Shown here: piece by piece, positions 6,331 through 14,446 of the stretch
Layout of the letters: every line of letters starts with the position of its first letter
How positions within the stretch are numbered: the first letter of the stretch is position 1
Origin: a virus
Virus record (IMG/VR): IMGVR_UViG_3300023216_002972
Coordinates: 1-26,608 of that record
Reading direction: 5' to 3' (one strand)
DNA: 26,608 nt
Notes under the pieces: model-generated
Database searches by the model: none
Told to the model about the DNA's origin: nothing
What the model saw: the letters and a program-made list of their open reading frames with translations, nothing else
Translations under genes and position numbers: made by a program

Positions 6331-7029
6331 ATGATGATGCAGGAGATCAATCAGCAAGGATTGGCGGCGGCGATCGAGGCGGGTGTTGCTCGGCCAAAAG
6401 ATGAAAGCGGGCGAGAGATGATCTCTATAAAAGGGCTGCTTGAGTGGGCCTTTGCCACTGAGTGCGCGACATTGGACTATGATGAGATCGGCGAGGTGTC
6501 TGGCGGTCAGCGACCCGGTGTTGGAATGGAACACCGGATCATGCAAATGGGTGCGCTTGGCAAGCGCGCGGGTGAGCTGGTGATGCCTGACACCTCGGTC
6601 GGTCGCAGCTATCCGCACGACGATGCCGAGCTGGTGGCCACGGTTTTGCGTAACACGGTGACCTTCAATCTCGCGACACGGGTGGCGGAACTGGCGCGCA
6701 CCTGCCGCGCGCCTGAATGGGATCTCGGCCTGCAACGCCTGCAGCCAAGGGAGTGGGGGAAGCGCAACCATCATGGAATCCACGGCAAGACCGAGGTGGT
6801 GCGCGAGGTGGCCTATCTTCAGCGCGGTCGGCGGCGTGTTCGCAAGGATCTATGGGTGCCGTGTGAGTGGATGCCAAGCAACAGTCAGATCGCGTCGGCG
6901 CGGCGTGGCTATCTGGATTGGTGGGGGGCGCTCTTGTCTGTTGTGGCAGGGTTGCGAGGCGTGGAGCTGTCTCGGTTTGTGCTTACCGATCGGATGCCGC
7001 CAATGACGCCTTGGAAAGAAACCGTTTGA
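6331..7029 (+). CDS. Unknown 232-aa protein upstream of the packaging genes
   Basis: The start at 6331 (three tandem ATGs) has ACGAGGG six bases upstream. The N-terminal half is acidic and helical (GLAAAIEAGVARP, KGLLEWAFATECATLDYDEIG); the middle includes VATVLRNTVTFNLATRVAELARTC; the C-terminal half is basic (YLQRGRRRVRKDLWVPCEW) and ends with a helix (YLDWWGALLSVVAGLRGVELS). The basic C-terminus suggests nucleic-acid contact. Its position between replication and packaging genes is where late-gene activators or antiterminators often sit, but no such domain is recognised and the role is inference only. Confidence 0.65.
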   Translation: MMMQEINQQGLAAAIEAGVARPKDESGREMISIKGLLEWAFATECATLDYDEIGEVSGGQRPGVGMEHRIMQMGALGKRAGELVMPDTSVGRSYPHDDAELVATVLRNTVTFNLATRVAELARTCRAPEWDLGLQRLQPREWGKRNHHGIHGKTEVVREVAYLQRGRRRVRKDLWVPCEWMPSNSQIASARRGYLDWWGALLSVVAGLRGVELSRFVLTDRMPPMTPWKETV

Positions 7030-7070
7030 CACAATCGAGCTTCTGTTTACATATTGCCATCGAACCGAAG

Positions 7071-7163
7071 TGCGCCCGGAGCAGAGATGCTACCGGGCGC
7101 ATCTCGTTGGAGGGGCGCACCAACCAGATGTGATGCTGCATGGTCGGCGCGTTGGTGCACCCC
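7071..7163 (+). other. Two GC-rich hairpins with an alternative pairing
   Basis: In the 155-bp gap before the HNH gene, TGCGCCCGG (7071-7079) pairs with CCGGGCGCA (7093-7101). GGGGCGCACCAAC (7112-7124) pairs with GTTGGTGCACCCC (7151-7163) with one mismatch and a 26-nt loop. The first arm TGCGCCC can also pair with GGGCGCA at 7113-7119, so the two folds can be mutually exclusive. No U-tract follows. Candidate regulatory leader or packaging-related site. Confidence 0.5.
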
Positions 7164-7184
7164 GCGAAACATTGAGGTGCAGTT

Positions 7185-7556
7185 ATGGGTCGCCTAAGTG
7201 GTCGCGGCCTGCCATCGCGCCTTGGGCGCAGCAAGTCGCGCTTCCGATCGACAGCAACGTCAGAGGCAGATCGGTCCCGGCAGCGGGATGCCAGTCAGCC
7301 TTGGCGTGCCTGGTACAAGACGGCTCGATGGCAGCGCTTGCGGGCCTTCGTTCTGAAGCGTGACGGTCACCTCTGCCAGAAGACCGGCGTTGCATTGGTT
7401 GGCAAGTACCCAGCTGAGAACAGTCCAGTGGTCGACCACATAAAACCACACCGTGGCGATCCTGATCTCTTCTGGGATCCTGAGAACCTGCAGGCCGTTT
7501 CGAAGGCCTACCATGACAAAGAGAAACAGAGCTTGGAGAAGCGCGGTCTCGCATAG
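7185..7556 (+). CDS. HNH endonuclease of the packaging cluster
   Basis: A 123-aa protein with a basic N-terminus (residues 1-50) and an HNH fold: WQRLRAFVLKRDGHLC at 49-64, VVDHIKPHRGD at 82-92 with the H85 general base, FWDPENLQAV with N101, and H110. HNH proteins beside terS/terL are common in HK97-like cos phages and help the terminase cut at cos. The usual zinc-knuckle cysteines are mostly absent: only C64 remains where CxxC is typical, and the second pair is replaced by SKAYH. Start at 7185 (ATG GGT CGC) after GAGGTG. Confidence 0.85.
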   Translation: MGRLSGRGLPSRLGRSKSRFRSTATSEADRSRQRDASQPWRAWYKTARWQRLRAFVLKRDGHLCQKTGVALVGKYPAENSPVVDHIKPHRGDPDLFWDPENLQAVSKAYHDKEKQSLEKRGLA

Positions 7557-7628
7557 GGAGGGGGGGTGAAAAGTCCCCAACCCTCCATAGCCCAGACCCG
7601 CACCCCCCGCTTTCGGAGATTTTTTCTT
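7557..7628 (+). other. Hairpin and G/C-run inverted repeat, candidate cos region
   Basis: Immediately after the HNH stop, GGAGGG-GGGG (7557-7566) pairs with CCCC-AA-CCCTCC (7575-7586) with a two-base bulge. GGGGGGTG (7561-7568) is also an exact inverted copy of CACCCCCC (7601-7608). HK97-type phages carry cos between the HNH and small terminase genes, so this 72-bp spacer is the best cos candidate here. The hairpin also buries the alternative GTG start at 7566. Confidence 0.35.
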
Positions 7629-8147
7629 GTGAGTGATGAAAATCAGATGGTTGTCGACCTGTTTGGCAACGAACGATACCTCACGCCTCGCACCAAGGGG
7701 CGACCGCCCTTTGAATGGACGGAAGAAAACTCAAATAAAGTCAGTATGTTACTGGCTATGGGGTGGAGCAATGATCGGATCGCGGGCTGTGTTCTTGATC
7801 CTCGGACCGGTAAACCGATCTCTAGCGCCACTCTGAAACGGCATTTTAGAGCCGAGCTCAAGGTTCGCGACTTCGCCCGCGATCGACTCGTCGCCCGCCG
7901 GCTTATGCAGACTTTTGAGCAGGCAGAGGCTGGTAACGTTGGAGCACAGCGCTTGTTCGATCAGATGGTTGCCAAAAACGACCTGATGAGCGCAGAGGAT
8001 CGCGTGAAAAATCGCGGCAAAGATGATCAGAAGCCGAAACCGGAGGCGGTCGGCAAGAAAGAACAACGCGCGTTTGATGCTGAAGATGCAGAGGCGCGGC
8101 TGTCAGCGGAGCTGAGAGGAGAAGCGGGTGCCGCTCGACCAAATTGA
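7629..8147 (+). CDS. terS: Probable terminase small subunit
   Basis: A 172-aa protein from GTG 7629, which has GGAG ten bases upstream; an in-frame GTG at 7566 would add 21 residues but lies inside a stable hairpin. An HTH-like region follows MVVDLFGNERYLTPRTKGRP: residues about 30-72 (EENSNKVSMLLAMGWSNDRIAG, then PISSATLKRHFRAEL) form an HTH of the type seen in small terminases. Then come a helical region (LMQTFEQAEAGNVGAQRLFDQM) and a charged tail. It lies between HNH and TerL and overlaps TerL by 20 nt. It should recognise the packaging site and recruit TerL. The family call rests on HTH plus context. Confidence 0.7.
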   Translation: MSDENQMVVDLFGNERYLTPRTKGRPPFEWTEENSNKVSMLLAMGWSNDRIAGCVLDPRTGKPISSATLKRHFRAELKVRDFARDRLVARRLMQTFEQAEAGNVGAQRLFDQMVAKNDLMSAEDRVKNRGKDDQKPKPEAVGKKEQRAFDAEDAEARLSAELRGEAGAARPN

Positions 8148-9852
8148 TCCGGCACCAAGGTTTGCTTGCCCTGATTGGTGGGAGAAGCTGCAGCGGGGCG
8201 AAACGCCAATGGCGGATGTCCCGGTCAATGAGGAGCGGGCGGCTCGGGCGCTTGCCTTCTTCAACCGCCTCCGATTGCCAGACGTACCTGGAAACCCGCG
8301 CTTGGCCGACGCTTGCGGGCCGTGGTTCAAGGATATTCTGGTTGCGTTCCTTGCCAGTGAAGACCCAGAGACGAAAGAACGGCTGGTTTGGGAACTGCTT
8401 TGTGCAGTTCCGAAGAAATCGTCAAAGTCCACTTATTCGGCTGCGCTTGGGATTACAGCGCTTTACATGGAAGAGACGCCCAACGGTCAGATGTTGCTGA
8501 TTGGCCCGAGCCAAAACATCTCCGCTCGGTGTTTTGACCAGGCTCAGGCGATGATAGAGCTGGACGATGATCTGAAGCAGATTTTCCACGTGCAGGATCA
8601 TCTCAAAAAAATCACGCGTAAGAAGACCAAAACCGTTTTGGAGGTCAAAACCTTCGACACCGGGATCATCACCGGCGAGATCCCGATCCTGACCATCATC
8701 GATGAGGTGCACGAGCTCGGCAAGAAAGCCAAAGCGGCAAAAGTGATGCAGCAGATCCGCGGGGGCGGGATCACACAGACTGGTGGACAATTGCTGATGA
8801 TCACCACGCAATCGGATGAACGACCGGCGGGCATCTGGAAGTCTGAGATTGCCAAAGCGCGCCGGATTCGGGACGGGGAGGCCGGGCCAAAGCCGATTAT
8901 GTTGCCAGTGCTCTATGAGTTTCCGATCGAGCTGCAGAAAGACGAACAGTTTTGGCGGGACGTCAAAAACTGGCACTACGTGCTGCCCAACCTTGGCTGG
9001 TCAATCAACCTCGATCGACTGGAGGCCGACTACGTCAACAACGGCTCTGTCGATAAAGAGAAAGAGCAGATCTGGGTCAGCCAGCATCTCAATATTGAGA
9101 TCGGGATCGGGCTTAAGAATGACCGCTGGACCGGCGCGGACTTCTGGGAGGCTGCAACGCACAAATTGACGTTGGATGAGCTTCTGTCGTTAAGCGAGGT
9201 GATAACTGCAGGGATCGATCCGGGTGGCCAAGATGACTTGTTGTCTTTCTCGTTGTTGGGGCGACAGCGCGAGTCCGGGGCGTGGTTGCATTGGGCAAAG
9301 CACTATGCTGATCGCATTGTCCTGGAGCGGCGCAAGTCGATCGCGGCCGAGCTGGCAGATTTTGAGGCGGCCGGCGAGCTGGTGATGGTCGATGACCTTG
9401 AAGAGGAAGGCTACGCCGACATCGCAAAGACCTGCGCCATGGTGCGCGAGTTGGGCTTGTTTCCGAAGAAAAACGGGATTGGCATCGATGGCGCCGGCAA
9501 GGCGGCAAACTTGGCCGTTGATGCGCTTGAAGCCGAAGACTTTGACGCCAGCGAACACTTGCAGGCGATCAGCCAAGGCTACCGACTTAACAACATCGCC
9601 GCGACGGTCGCTGTCAAACTTAAGGGCGGGACTTTCCTGCATTCGGACCAGGACATCATGGCTTGGTGCGTGGAGAACACAAAAATGTATCAACGAGCAA
9701 ATGCCGAGTATCCGTCCAAGGAAGAGAGTGGCGCGGGCAAAATCGATGGCACCATGTCGATGCTGGATGCTGCGGAGTTGATGTCCTGGCATCCGGAGGC
9801 CGCGGGCCGCGGGCTGAATGCGTTTTTGTCTGACCCGGTGATGGTCGTATGA
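8128..9852 (+). CDS. terL: Terminase large subunit
   Basis: A 574-aa packaging motor and nuclease. It starts at GTG 8128 with GAGGAGAAG just upstream. The ATPase domain has a deviant Walker A, VPKKSSKST at 94-102, lacking the usual glycine, and Walker B ILTIIDEVHEL at 187-197 with D192/E193; coupling motif LLMITTQSDE at 222-231. The C-terminal RNase-H-like nuclease shows the acidic positions GIDPGGQDD (D364), IGIDGAGK (D454) and KIDGTMSMLDAAE (D540/D547). This is the HK97/lambdoid-like TerL layout at normal length. It docks on the portal encoded next, which overlaps by ATGA. Confidence 0.95.
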   Translation: MPLDQIDPAPRFACPDWWEKLQRGETPMADVPVNEERAARALAFFNRLRLPDVPGNPRLADACGPWFKDILVAFLASEDPETKERLVWELLCAVPKKSSKSTYSAALGITALYMEETPNGQMLLIGPSQNISARCFDQAQAMIELDDDLKQIFHVQDHLKKITRKKTKTVLEVKTFDTGIITGEIPILTIIDEVHELGKKAKAAKVMQQIRGGGITQTGGQLLMITTQSDERPAGIWKSEIAKARRIRDGEAGPKPIMLPVLYEFPIELQKDEQFWRDVKNWHYVLPNLGWSINLDRLEADYVNNGSVDKEKEQIWVSQHLNIEIGIGLKNDRWTGADFWEAATHKLTLDELLSLSEVITAGIDPGGQDDLLSFSLLGRQRESGAWLHWAKHYADRIVLERRKSIAAELADFEAAGELVMVDDLEEEGYADIAKTCAMVRELGLFPKKNGIGIDGAGKAANLAVDALEAEDFDASEHLQAISQGYRLNNIAATVAVKLKGGTFLHSDQDIMAWCVENTKMYQRANAEYPSKEESGAGKIDGTMSMLDAAELMSWHPEAAGRGLNAFLSDPVMVV

Positions 9853-11075
9853 TCCGTTTTCTGAAAGCTGCGATGCGCGGTGTGCGCGCCGAAATGAGCT
9901 ACAGTTCTAGTTGGTCGAACATTGGGGCAGGGGCGGCTCTCAACAGCCCTCTCAAAAGCACCACTTCTGGCAAAGCCGTCTCTGCCGCAAACTCGATGGA
10001 GGTTTCGGCGGTCTGGGCATGTGTGCGTAAGACGGCCGAGATGGTCGCGACCCTGCCTCTAGATCACTATCAAAAGGCAAAGGGTGATAGCCGTGAGGCG
10101 GTGGATGACGGGTTGAGCGAGCTTCTTAAAGAAGCGCCCAACAGAGATCAGACCGCGACAGAGTTTTGGGAAGGCATGATCGCGCAACAGTGCCTGACTG
10201 GAAACAGCTTTGCCGAGCGACTGTATTTTGGGAAGGAACTGGTTGGCCTACGACCTTTGCCTGACTGCCGCGCCTCCATCCGCAACGGGCGGATCGAGTA
10301 TAGTTTTGTGGACCGTGGCCGCCGCGAAAAACTTCCGGCTGACAAGGTTTTTCACTTGCGAGGGTTTGGTGCCGGAAACGGGCTTGGCATGTCGACGGTC
10401 TCCTACGGCGCCAACTCGATTGGCGCTGCGCTTGCCGCAGACGAAACCGCGAGCAGTGTCTTTTCAAATGGGGCGATGCCCGCGGGGATCCTGTATTCGG
10501 ATCAGGCGTTAAACACTGATCAGCGCGCGCAGCTCCGCGAGATGCTTGAAACCTACGTTGGATCGAGCAAGGCCGGCAAGATCATGACCGTGGAAGCCGG
10601 ATTGCAGTTCAAGCAGCTGCAAATGAACCCGGAAGATGCACAGCTATTGGAGACGCGCCGTTACAGCGTTGAAGACATTTGCCGTTGGTTTGGTGTGCCT
10701 CCGATCGTGATTGGACACTCTGCGCAAGGTCAAACCATGTGGGGCAGCGGCGTGGAAGCCATTTTGTTGAGTTGGCTCACGTTGGGCATCAATCCGTTGT
10801 TGGTGCGCCTGGAGCGCCGGATCAAGAAAGATCTGATCCCTCGTCAGCGGTGGAAGAGTCGCTATGTCGAGTTTAACCGCGAGGCCATGATCCAGATGGA
10901 CAGCAAGGCCAAAGGGGATCTGATGCTGAAGCTCGGCATGGGCGGCACCATGACGGCCAATGAGCGGCGCGCGCGACTGAACCTACCTAAACACGACGAT
11001 CCAAACGCTGAAGCCCTTTTGGCGCAAACGGCTCTGGCGCCCCTCTCTGCACTTGGAAAGGAAGAACATGAGTAA
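9849..11075 (+). CDS. HK97-family portal protein
   Basis: A 408-aa portal subunit forming the dodecameric ring at the capsid vertex through which DNA enters. Recognisable portions are SMEVSAVWACVRKTAEMVATLP at the N-terminal third, the QQCLTGNSFAERL segment, LRPLPDCRASI, the helix-rich region FSNGAMPAGILYSD, and the signature SVEDICRWFGVPPIVIGHS followed by the crown-side helix EAILLSWLTLGINPLLVRLE. The length is normal for HK97 gp3-type portals. The start overlaps the TerL stop as ATGA, and the end overlaps the protease gene by 8 nt. Confidence 0.93.
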   Translation: MIRFLKAAMRGVRAEMSYSSSWSNIGAGAALNSPLKSTTSGKAVSAANSMEVSAVWACVRKTAEMVATLPLDHYQKAKGDSREAVDDGLSELLKEAPNRDQTATEFWEGMIAQQCLTGNSFAERLYFGKELVGLRPLPDCRASIRNGRIEYSFVDRGRREKLPADKVFHLRGFGAGNGLGMSTVSYGANSIGAALAADETASSVFSNGAMPAGILYSDQALNTDQRAQLREMLETYVGSSKAGKIMTVEAGLQFKQLQMNPEDAQLLETRRYSVEDICRWFGVPPIVIGHSAQGQTMWGSGVEAILLSWLTLGINPLLVRLERRIKKDLIPRQRWKSRYVEFNREAMIQMDSKAKGDLMLKLGMGGTMTANERRARLNLPKHDDPNAEALLAQTALAPLSALGKEEHE

Positions 11076-11913
11076 ACGTGATCTACCCGCTGCGAAGGTC
11101 TCAACCCGACCGGGCGTTAAAAGCGATATTTCAGACAAAGTGTTGCAGCGCTGGAACCCAGACGTGCGCGCCGCGGCCGATGAGAATGACGATGCCACCA
11201 TCTCGATGTTGGAGCCGATCGGCGAAGATTGGTATGGCAACGGCGTGACCGCCAAGCGGATCGCTGGCGCATTGCGCAACATCGGCGATCGGGATGTCAC
11301 GGTCACGTTGAACTCGCCGGGAGGCGATTTCTTTGAGGGGCTTGCGATCTACAACCTGTTGATTGATCACCCGGGTGCCGTACACATCAAAATCGTCGGG
11401 CTTGCCGCCTCTGCCGCGTCCATCATCGCTATGGCCGGAGATACCGTGCAGATCGCACGAGCCGCGTTTCTCATGATTCACAACACTTGGGTTTTTGCGG
11501 CGGGTGATCGCAACGCGCTGCGCGAGGTTGCAGACTGGCTAGAGCCCTTCGATCGGGCCGCGGCGGACGTGTATCACGCGCGAACGGGTATCGAAACCAA
11601 AGAGATTGGTGCGATGCTGGATCGCGAAACCTGGATTGGCGGTTCTGAAGCGGTCGAGCAAGGCTTTGCGGATGGGTTGATGGGCGATGATGACCTGGTC
11701 GCGGATCCACAAAACGCGAGTCTGATCAGCCCACAGTCGGCTCAAAAGAAACTGGACATCATGCTTGCTAAGCAGGGTGTTCCTCGAACTGAACGGCGCG
11801 CGCTGGTTGCCGCCGTCAAAGGAGGTAAGCCTGGCGCTGCCTCATCCGGCATGCCTGGCGCTGCCGTCGCGGATCTGGCGCAAACCGTGCTGGACAAAAT
11901 CAACTCTCTCTGA
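11068..11913 (+). CDS. ClpP-like capsid maturation protease
   Basis: A 281-aa serine protease starting at ATG 11068 after GGAAAGGAAG; the in-frame TTG five codons earlier is less likely. The ClpP/crotonase fold is clear: VTVTLNSPGGDFFEGLAIYNLL at about 77-98, nucleophile motif GLAASAAS with S115, MIHNTW with H138, and D185 in LDRETWIGG as the likely third residue. It matures the procapsid by cutting the capsid scaffold domain of the next gene. The C-terminal tail (210-281) is Ala/Gly/Pro-rich, with a repeated PGAASSGMPGAA segment, and may act as scaffold or a self-cleavage target. Confidence 0.92.
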   Translation: MSKRDLPAAKVSTRPGVKSDISDKVLQRWNPDVRAAADENDDATISMLEPIGEDWYGNGVTAKRIAGALRNIGDRDVTVTLNSPGGDFFEGLAIYNLLIDHPGAVHIKIVGLAASAASIIAMAGDTVQIARAAFLMIHNTWVFAAGDRNALREVADWLEPFDRAAADVYHARTGIETKEIGAMLDRETWIGGSEAVEQGFADGLMGDDDLVADPQNASLISPQSAQKKLDIMLAKQGVPRTERRALVAAVKGGKPGAASSGMPGAAVADLAQTVLDKINSL

Positions 11914-11923
11914 GGAACAGAAA

Positions 11924-13225
11924 ATGAAGAAATTGATGATGCCCGCCATCTCCGTGGCGGCCTTGAGTGCTGTGCGCCCGGTGCATGTTATTGGCGGTGT
12001 GCGGGCAGAGGGCAGTCCGGAAGCGCTGATGGAAAAAGTCAGTGCGCAGCTCGACACTTTGAACACCGAGATTAAGGCCAAAGCTGAAGACGCGCTGAAG
12101 CAGGCCAGTACGGCCGGTGAGGTGTCCGCGCAGACCAAACATGAGGTCGACAAGCTGCTGAACCAGCAGACTGAGACCAATAAGGTCATGCAAGAGCTGA
12201 AGGCACTTGTGGAAGGCGTCAGTGGCGAGATGTCGGACGTAAAGCAAACGGTTGCTGAAAACAGCCAAGGTGGCCGCACGTCCAGCGTTTTGACCCTTGG
12301 CCAAGCCGTGGTTGCAGAAGAAGACAAGCTGAAAGCGTACAATGGTGGCGTGATGACCATGTCCATTCAGAACGCTGTGACCACTGCGGGCAGCTCTGGG
12401 GGCGGTCTCATCTACCACGAAGAAGAACGCGACCCTATTCGGATCCCGCGCCGGCGTCTTTTGGTGCGCTCGCTGCTGACCCAAGCCCGCGTCGGAAGCG
12501 ACCAGGTTCACTATCGTAAGCAGGTTTTGCGCACTGATGGCGCCGGAATGGTTGCTGAGGGCGCGGCCAGCGCTGCGTCGGATTTCGGTTGGGAGAAAGA
12601 CGTGGAGCGGGTCAAGAAGATCGCGACCCATACCAACATCAGCGAAGAGGCGCTGGCTGATGCCGATCAACTTCAGTCTGAAATTGACGGCGAACTGCGC
12701 TACCTGCTTGATCTGGAAGAAGAGCAACAGGTCTTGGCTGGCGATGGTGCGGGCGAGAACTTGAACGGCCTGCTTTCGGAAGCGCCGGCGTTTGTCGCTG
12801 CTGATGGTCTGCCAAATGCAAACCCGATCGACCGTTTGCGCCTTGCGATCCTGCAGGTCACGCTTGAAAACTACATGCCGGCCGAGATTCTGCTCAACCC
12901 GACAGATTGGGCCCGCATTGAGCTTGAGAAGGTGGGCGGCACGGACAATCGCTATGTCTATGGCGATCCAAACGTTGCCGGCACACCGCGCCTCTGGGGC
13001 AAAGACGTGATCGAGTCAAATTCGATGACGATTGGCGAGTGGCTGGTTGGCGACCTTCAGATGGCCGCCACCTACTACGACCGGCAAGAGACGGAGGTCA
13101 CTCTGTCCGATCAGCACGATGATAACTTTGTCACCGACATGATTACTATCAAAGCGAAGAAGCGCGCGGCGGTTGTGATCAAGCGGGCTCTGGCAATGGT
13201 GCAGGGCGACTTCACCTTCAGCTGA
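11924..13225 (+). CDS. HK97-fold major capsid protein
   Basis: A 433-aa capsid subunit from ATG 11924 with GAGGAA upstream; it begins ten bases after the protease stop. Residues about 25-115 are a coiled-coil-like scaffolding (delta) domain (MEKVSAQLDTLNTEIKAKAE, KLLNQQTETNKVMQELKAL), normally removed by the protease. The shell domain follows: GGGLIYHEEERDPI.IPRRR (N-arm), LLDLEEEQQVLAGDGAGENLNGL, the P-domain helix region LRLAILQVTLENYMPAEILLNPTDWARIEL, LWGKDVIESNSM, and the terminal beta hinge AVVIKRALAMVQGDF. The cleavage site is probably near residues 100-125. Confidence 0.95.
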   Translation: MKKLMMPAISVAALSAVRPVHVIGGVRAEGSPEALMEKVSAQLDTLNTEIKAKAEDALKQASTAGEVSAQTKHEVDKLLNQQTETNKVMQELKALVEGVSGEMSDVKQTVAENSQGGRTSSVLTLGQAVVAEEDKLKAYNGGVMTMSIQNAVTTAGSSGGGLIYHEEERDPIRIPRRRLLVRSLLTQARVGSDQVHYRKQVLRTDGAGMVAEGAASAASDFGWEKDVERVKKIATHTNISEEALADADQLQSEIDGELRYLLDLEEEQQVLAGDGAGENLNGLLSEAPAFVAADGLPNANPIDRLRLAILQVTLENYMPAEILLNPTDWARIELEKVGGTDNRYVYGDPNVAGTPRLWGKDVIESNSMTIGEWLVGDLQMAATYYDRQETEVTLSDQHDDNFVTDMITIKAKKRAAVVIKRALAMVQGDFTFS

Positions 13226-13259
13226 TCACTCACTCAGAGCTCAGACCTGAACGCGGTCC

Positions 13260-13287
13260 AGCGGCGCGCGGCTCTTAGCGCGCTGCT
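13260..13287 (+). other. Hairpin after the capsid gene
   Basis: AGCGGCGCGC (13260-13269) pairs with GCGCGCTGCT (13278-13287) over ten pairs including one G-U, with an 8-nt loop. It sits in the only sizeable gap (81 nt) within the head operon, between the capsid and the coiled-coil protein. There is no U-tract, so it is more likely an mRNA-stabilising or attenuating hairpin than a strong intrinsic terminator. Confidence 0.5.
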
Positions 13288-13306
13288 CCAAAAACTGGAG
13301 AACATT

Positions 13307-13825
13307 ATGTTATATTTTACAACGCCTTCGACGCGTTACACATCGGTCGGGATCTTCCGCCGGGGCGTCGTTTACGCGGTCGAGAAAAACGACACCAAGA
13401 CGCTGGCCGCGATCCGGGTATTGCTGAACGGGGATCGCAAGAAGAAGATCGAGCCGGTCTTTGAGAAGCTGAGCGAAAAGCAAGCCAAGAAGCGGCAGGA
13501 GGACGTTGTTACCAAAAGCCTCCCCGCATCGGCGACAAAGCCTGAAGCCGTAAATGCTGACCTTCACAGCGCTCTTCGTAAATCGTTAGAAGATCTTCGC
13601 ACTGCAGAAACAGCTTTGCTCGAAGAACAAAAATCTGTCGCGGATCTTGAAGGCCAGTTGAAAACTGAAAAAGACAAGGTAGCGGAGCTGAGTGCCCAGC
13701 TCGATGCTGAAACGGCAAAGGCTTCTGATACTAATGTGGGTGCCACGGCTATAGACGTCTCGATGGCGGCGAAGGCTGACGACAGTTCGAAAGCGGCCAA
13801 TGCCAGCAAGGACGCCGCAAAGTGA
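13307..13825 (+). CDS. Unknown 172-aa coiled-coil head-region protein
   Basis: GGAG lies about seven bases before ATG 13307. The N-terminal 50 residues look like a small beta-rich fold (MLYFTTPSTRYTSVGIFRRGVVYAV). Residues about 85-139 form a strong coiled coil (SLEDLRTAETALLEEQKSVADLEGQLKTEK and on). The tail is Ala/Ser/Lys-rich and disordered. It lies between the capsid and the head-tail connector, where decoration, scaffold or small head proteins are found. It overlaps the next gene by 4 nt. Function not recognised. Confidence 0.65.
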   Translation: MLYFTTPSTRYTSVGIFRRGVVYAVEKNDTKTLAAIRVLLNGDRKKKIEPVFEKLSEKQAKKRQEDVVTKSLPASATKPEAVNADLHSALRKSLEDLRTAETALLEEQKSVADLEGQLKTEKDKVAELSAQLDAETAKASDTNVGATAIDVSMAAKADDSSKAANASKDAAK

Positions 13826-14112
13826 GCCGTCCAACATTGTCGCAACTGAAGCCTCTGGTGTCTGCGGAGGAATTTGACGACGACGACACCATGCTTCAGT
13901 CCTTTTTGGACGCTGCGATCGAAAGTGTGGCGCAATACTTGCGGCGCGATTTGGATGTCGATTACCCGTCCGGATGGCCAGCTCCCATCCAGAATTCGGC
14001 GCTGATATTGGCAGCCTACTACAATGAGAAGCTGGGGTCGCTTGCTGAGGAAGCTGCGGGCATGCCAGCGATCGTGACAGACCCCATTGCCAGCTATCGC
14101 AGCTTGAGCTGA
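13822..14112 (+). CDS. gp6-like head-tail connector
   Basis: A 96-aa, almost wholly helical protein starting at GTG 13822 in a GTGA overlap. The pattern LSQLKPLVSAEEFDDDDTMLQSFLDAAIESVAQYLRRDL, then PIQNSALILAAYYNEKLG, is the classic HK97 gp6 / 'phage gp6-like head-tail connector' layout: first helix with DDxxLxxxLxAAxxxVxxYL, then a second helix with a YxxR/K motif. It forms the first adaptor ring under the portal. Confidence 0.85.
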   Translation: MSRPTLSQLKPLVSAEEFDDDDTMLQSFLDAAIESVAQYLRRDLDVDYPSGWPAPIQNSALILAAYYNEKLGSLAEEAAGMPAIVTDPIASYRSLS

Positions 14113-14119
14113 CCCGACC

Positions 14120-14446
14120 ATGAAGCTGAGAGAGAAGGTCGCGTTTGATGCGATCACCGCCACGCCAGACGGTTCCGGGGGGCATGAACGGACATGGGGC
14201 GAGCAACACGTTTGCCGGGCTGAGTTCATCTATTCCCGCGGCTCTGAGGCGGTGAATGCTGCGCGCCTGCAAGGTAGGTCGATATACAAAGTTAAGATCA
14301 GTTCGTGTGCTGCGGCGCGATCAATTTCGACAGATCACCGGATGCGCGATGTGCGCCGGGATGTCGAGTATCAGATCCGCGAGGTGGATGCCGTAACGGA
14401 ACCAAGATGGGTCTTTTTGATCGTTGAAAGTGGGGCTGCATCATGA
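14120..14446 (+). CDS. Head-tail adaptor / head closure protein
   Basis: A 108-aa beta-rich protein of the SPP1 gp16-type head closure family. It opens KLREKVAFDAITATPDGSGGHERTW, typical of the adaptor motif (L..RV.F......D.GG....W), and continues with CRAEFIYSRGSEAVNAARLQGR and a C-terminal strand pair EYQIREVDAVTEPRWVFLIVES. It would seal the head and form the second adaptor ring. The Shine-Dalgarno is weak and the start is seven bases after the preceding stop. Confidence 0.82.
   Translation: MKLREKVAFDAITATPDGSGGHERTWGEQHVCRAEFIYSRGSEAVNAARLQGRSIYKVKISSCAAARSISTDHRMRDVRRDVEYQIREVDAVTEPRWVFLIVESGAAS

Noticed and set aside
7566-7628. GTG 7566 as the small terminase start
   Set aside because: It lies inside a G-rich hairpin, and the extra 21 residues are low-complexity. 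GTG 7629 has its own GGAG and opens the conserved-looking domain.
11900-12727. 275-aa reverse ORF
   Set aside because: Antisense to the capsid gene; no support of its own.
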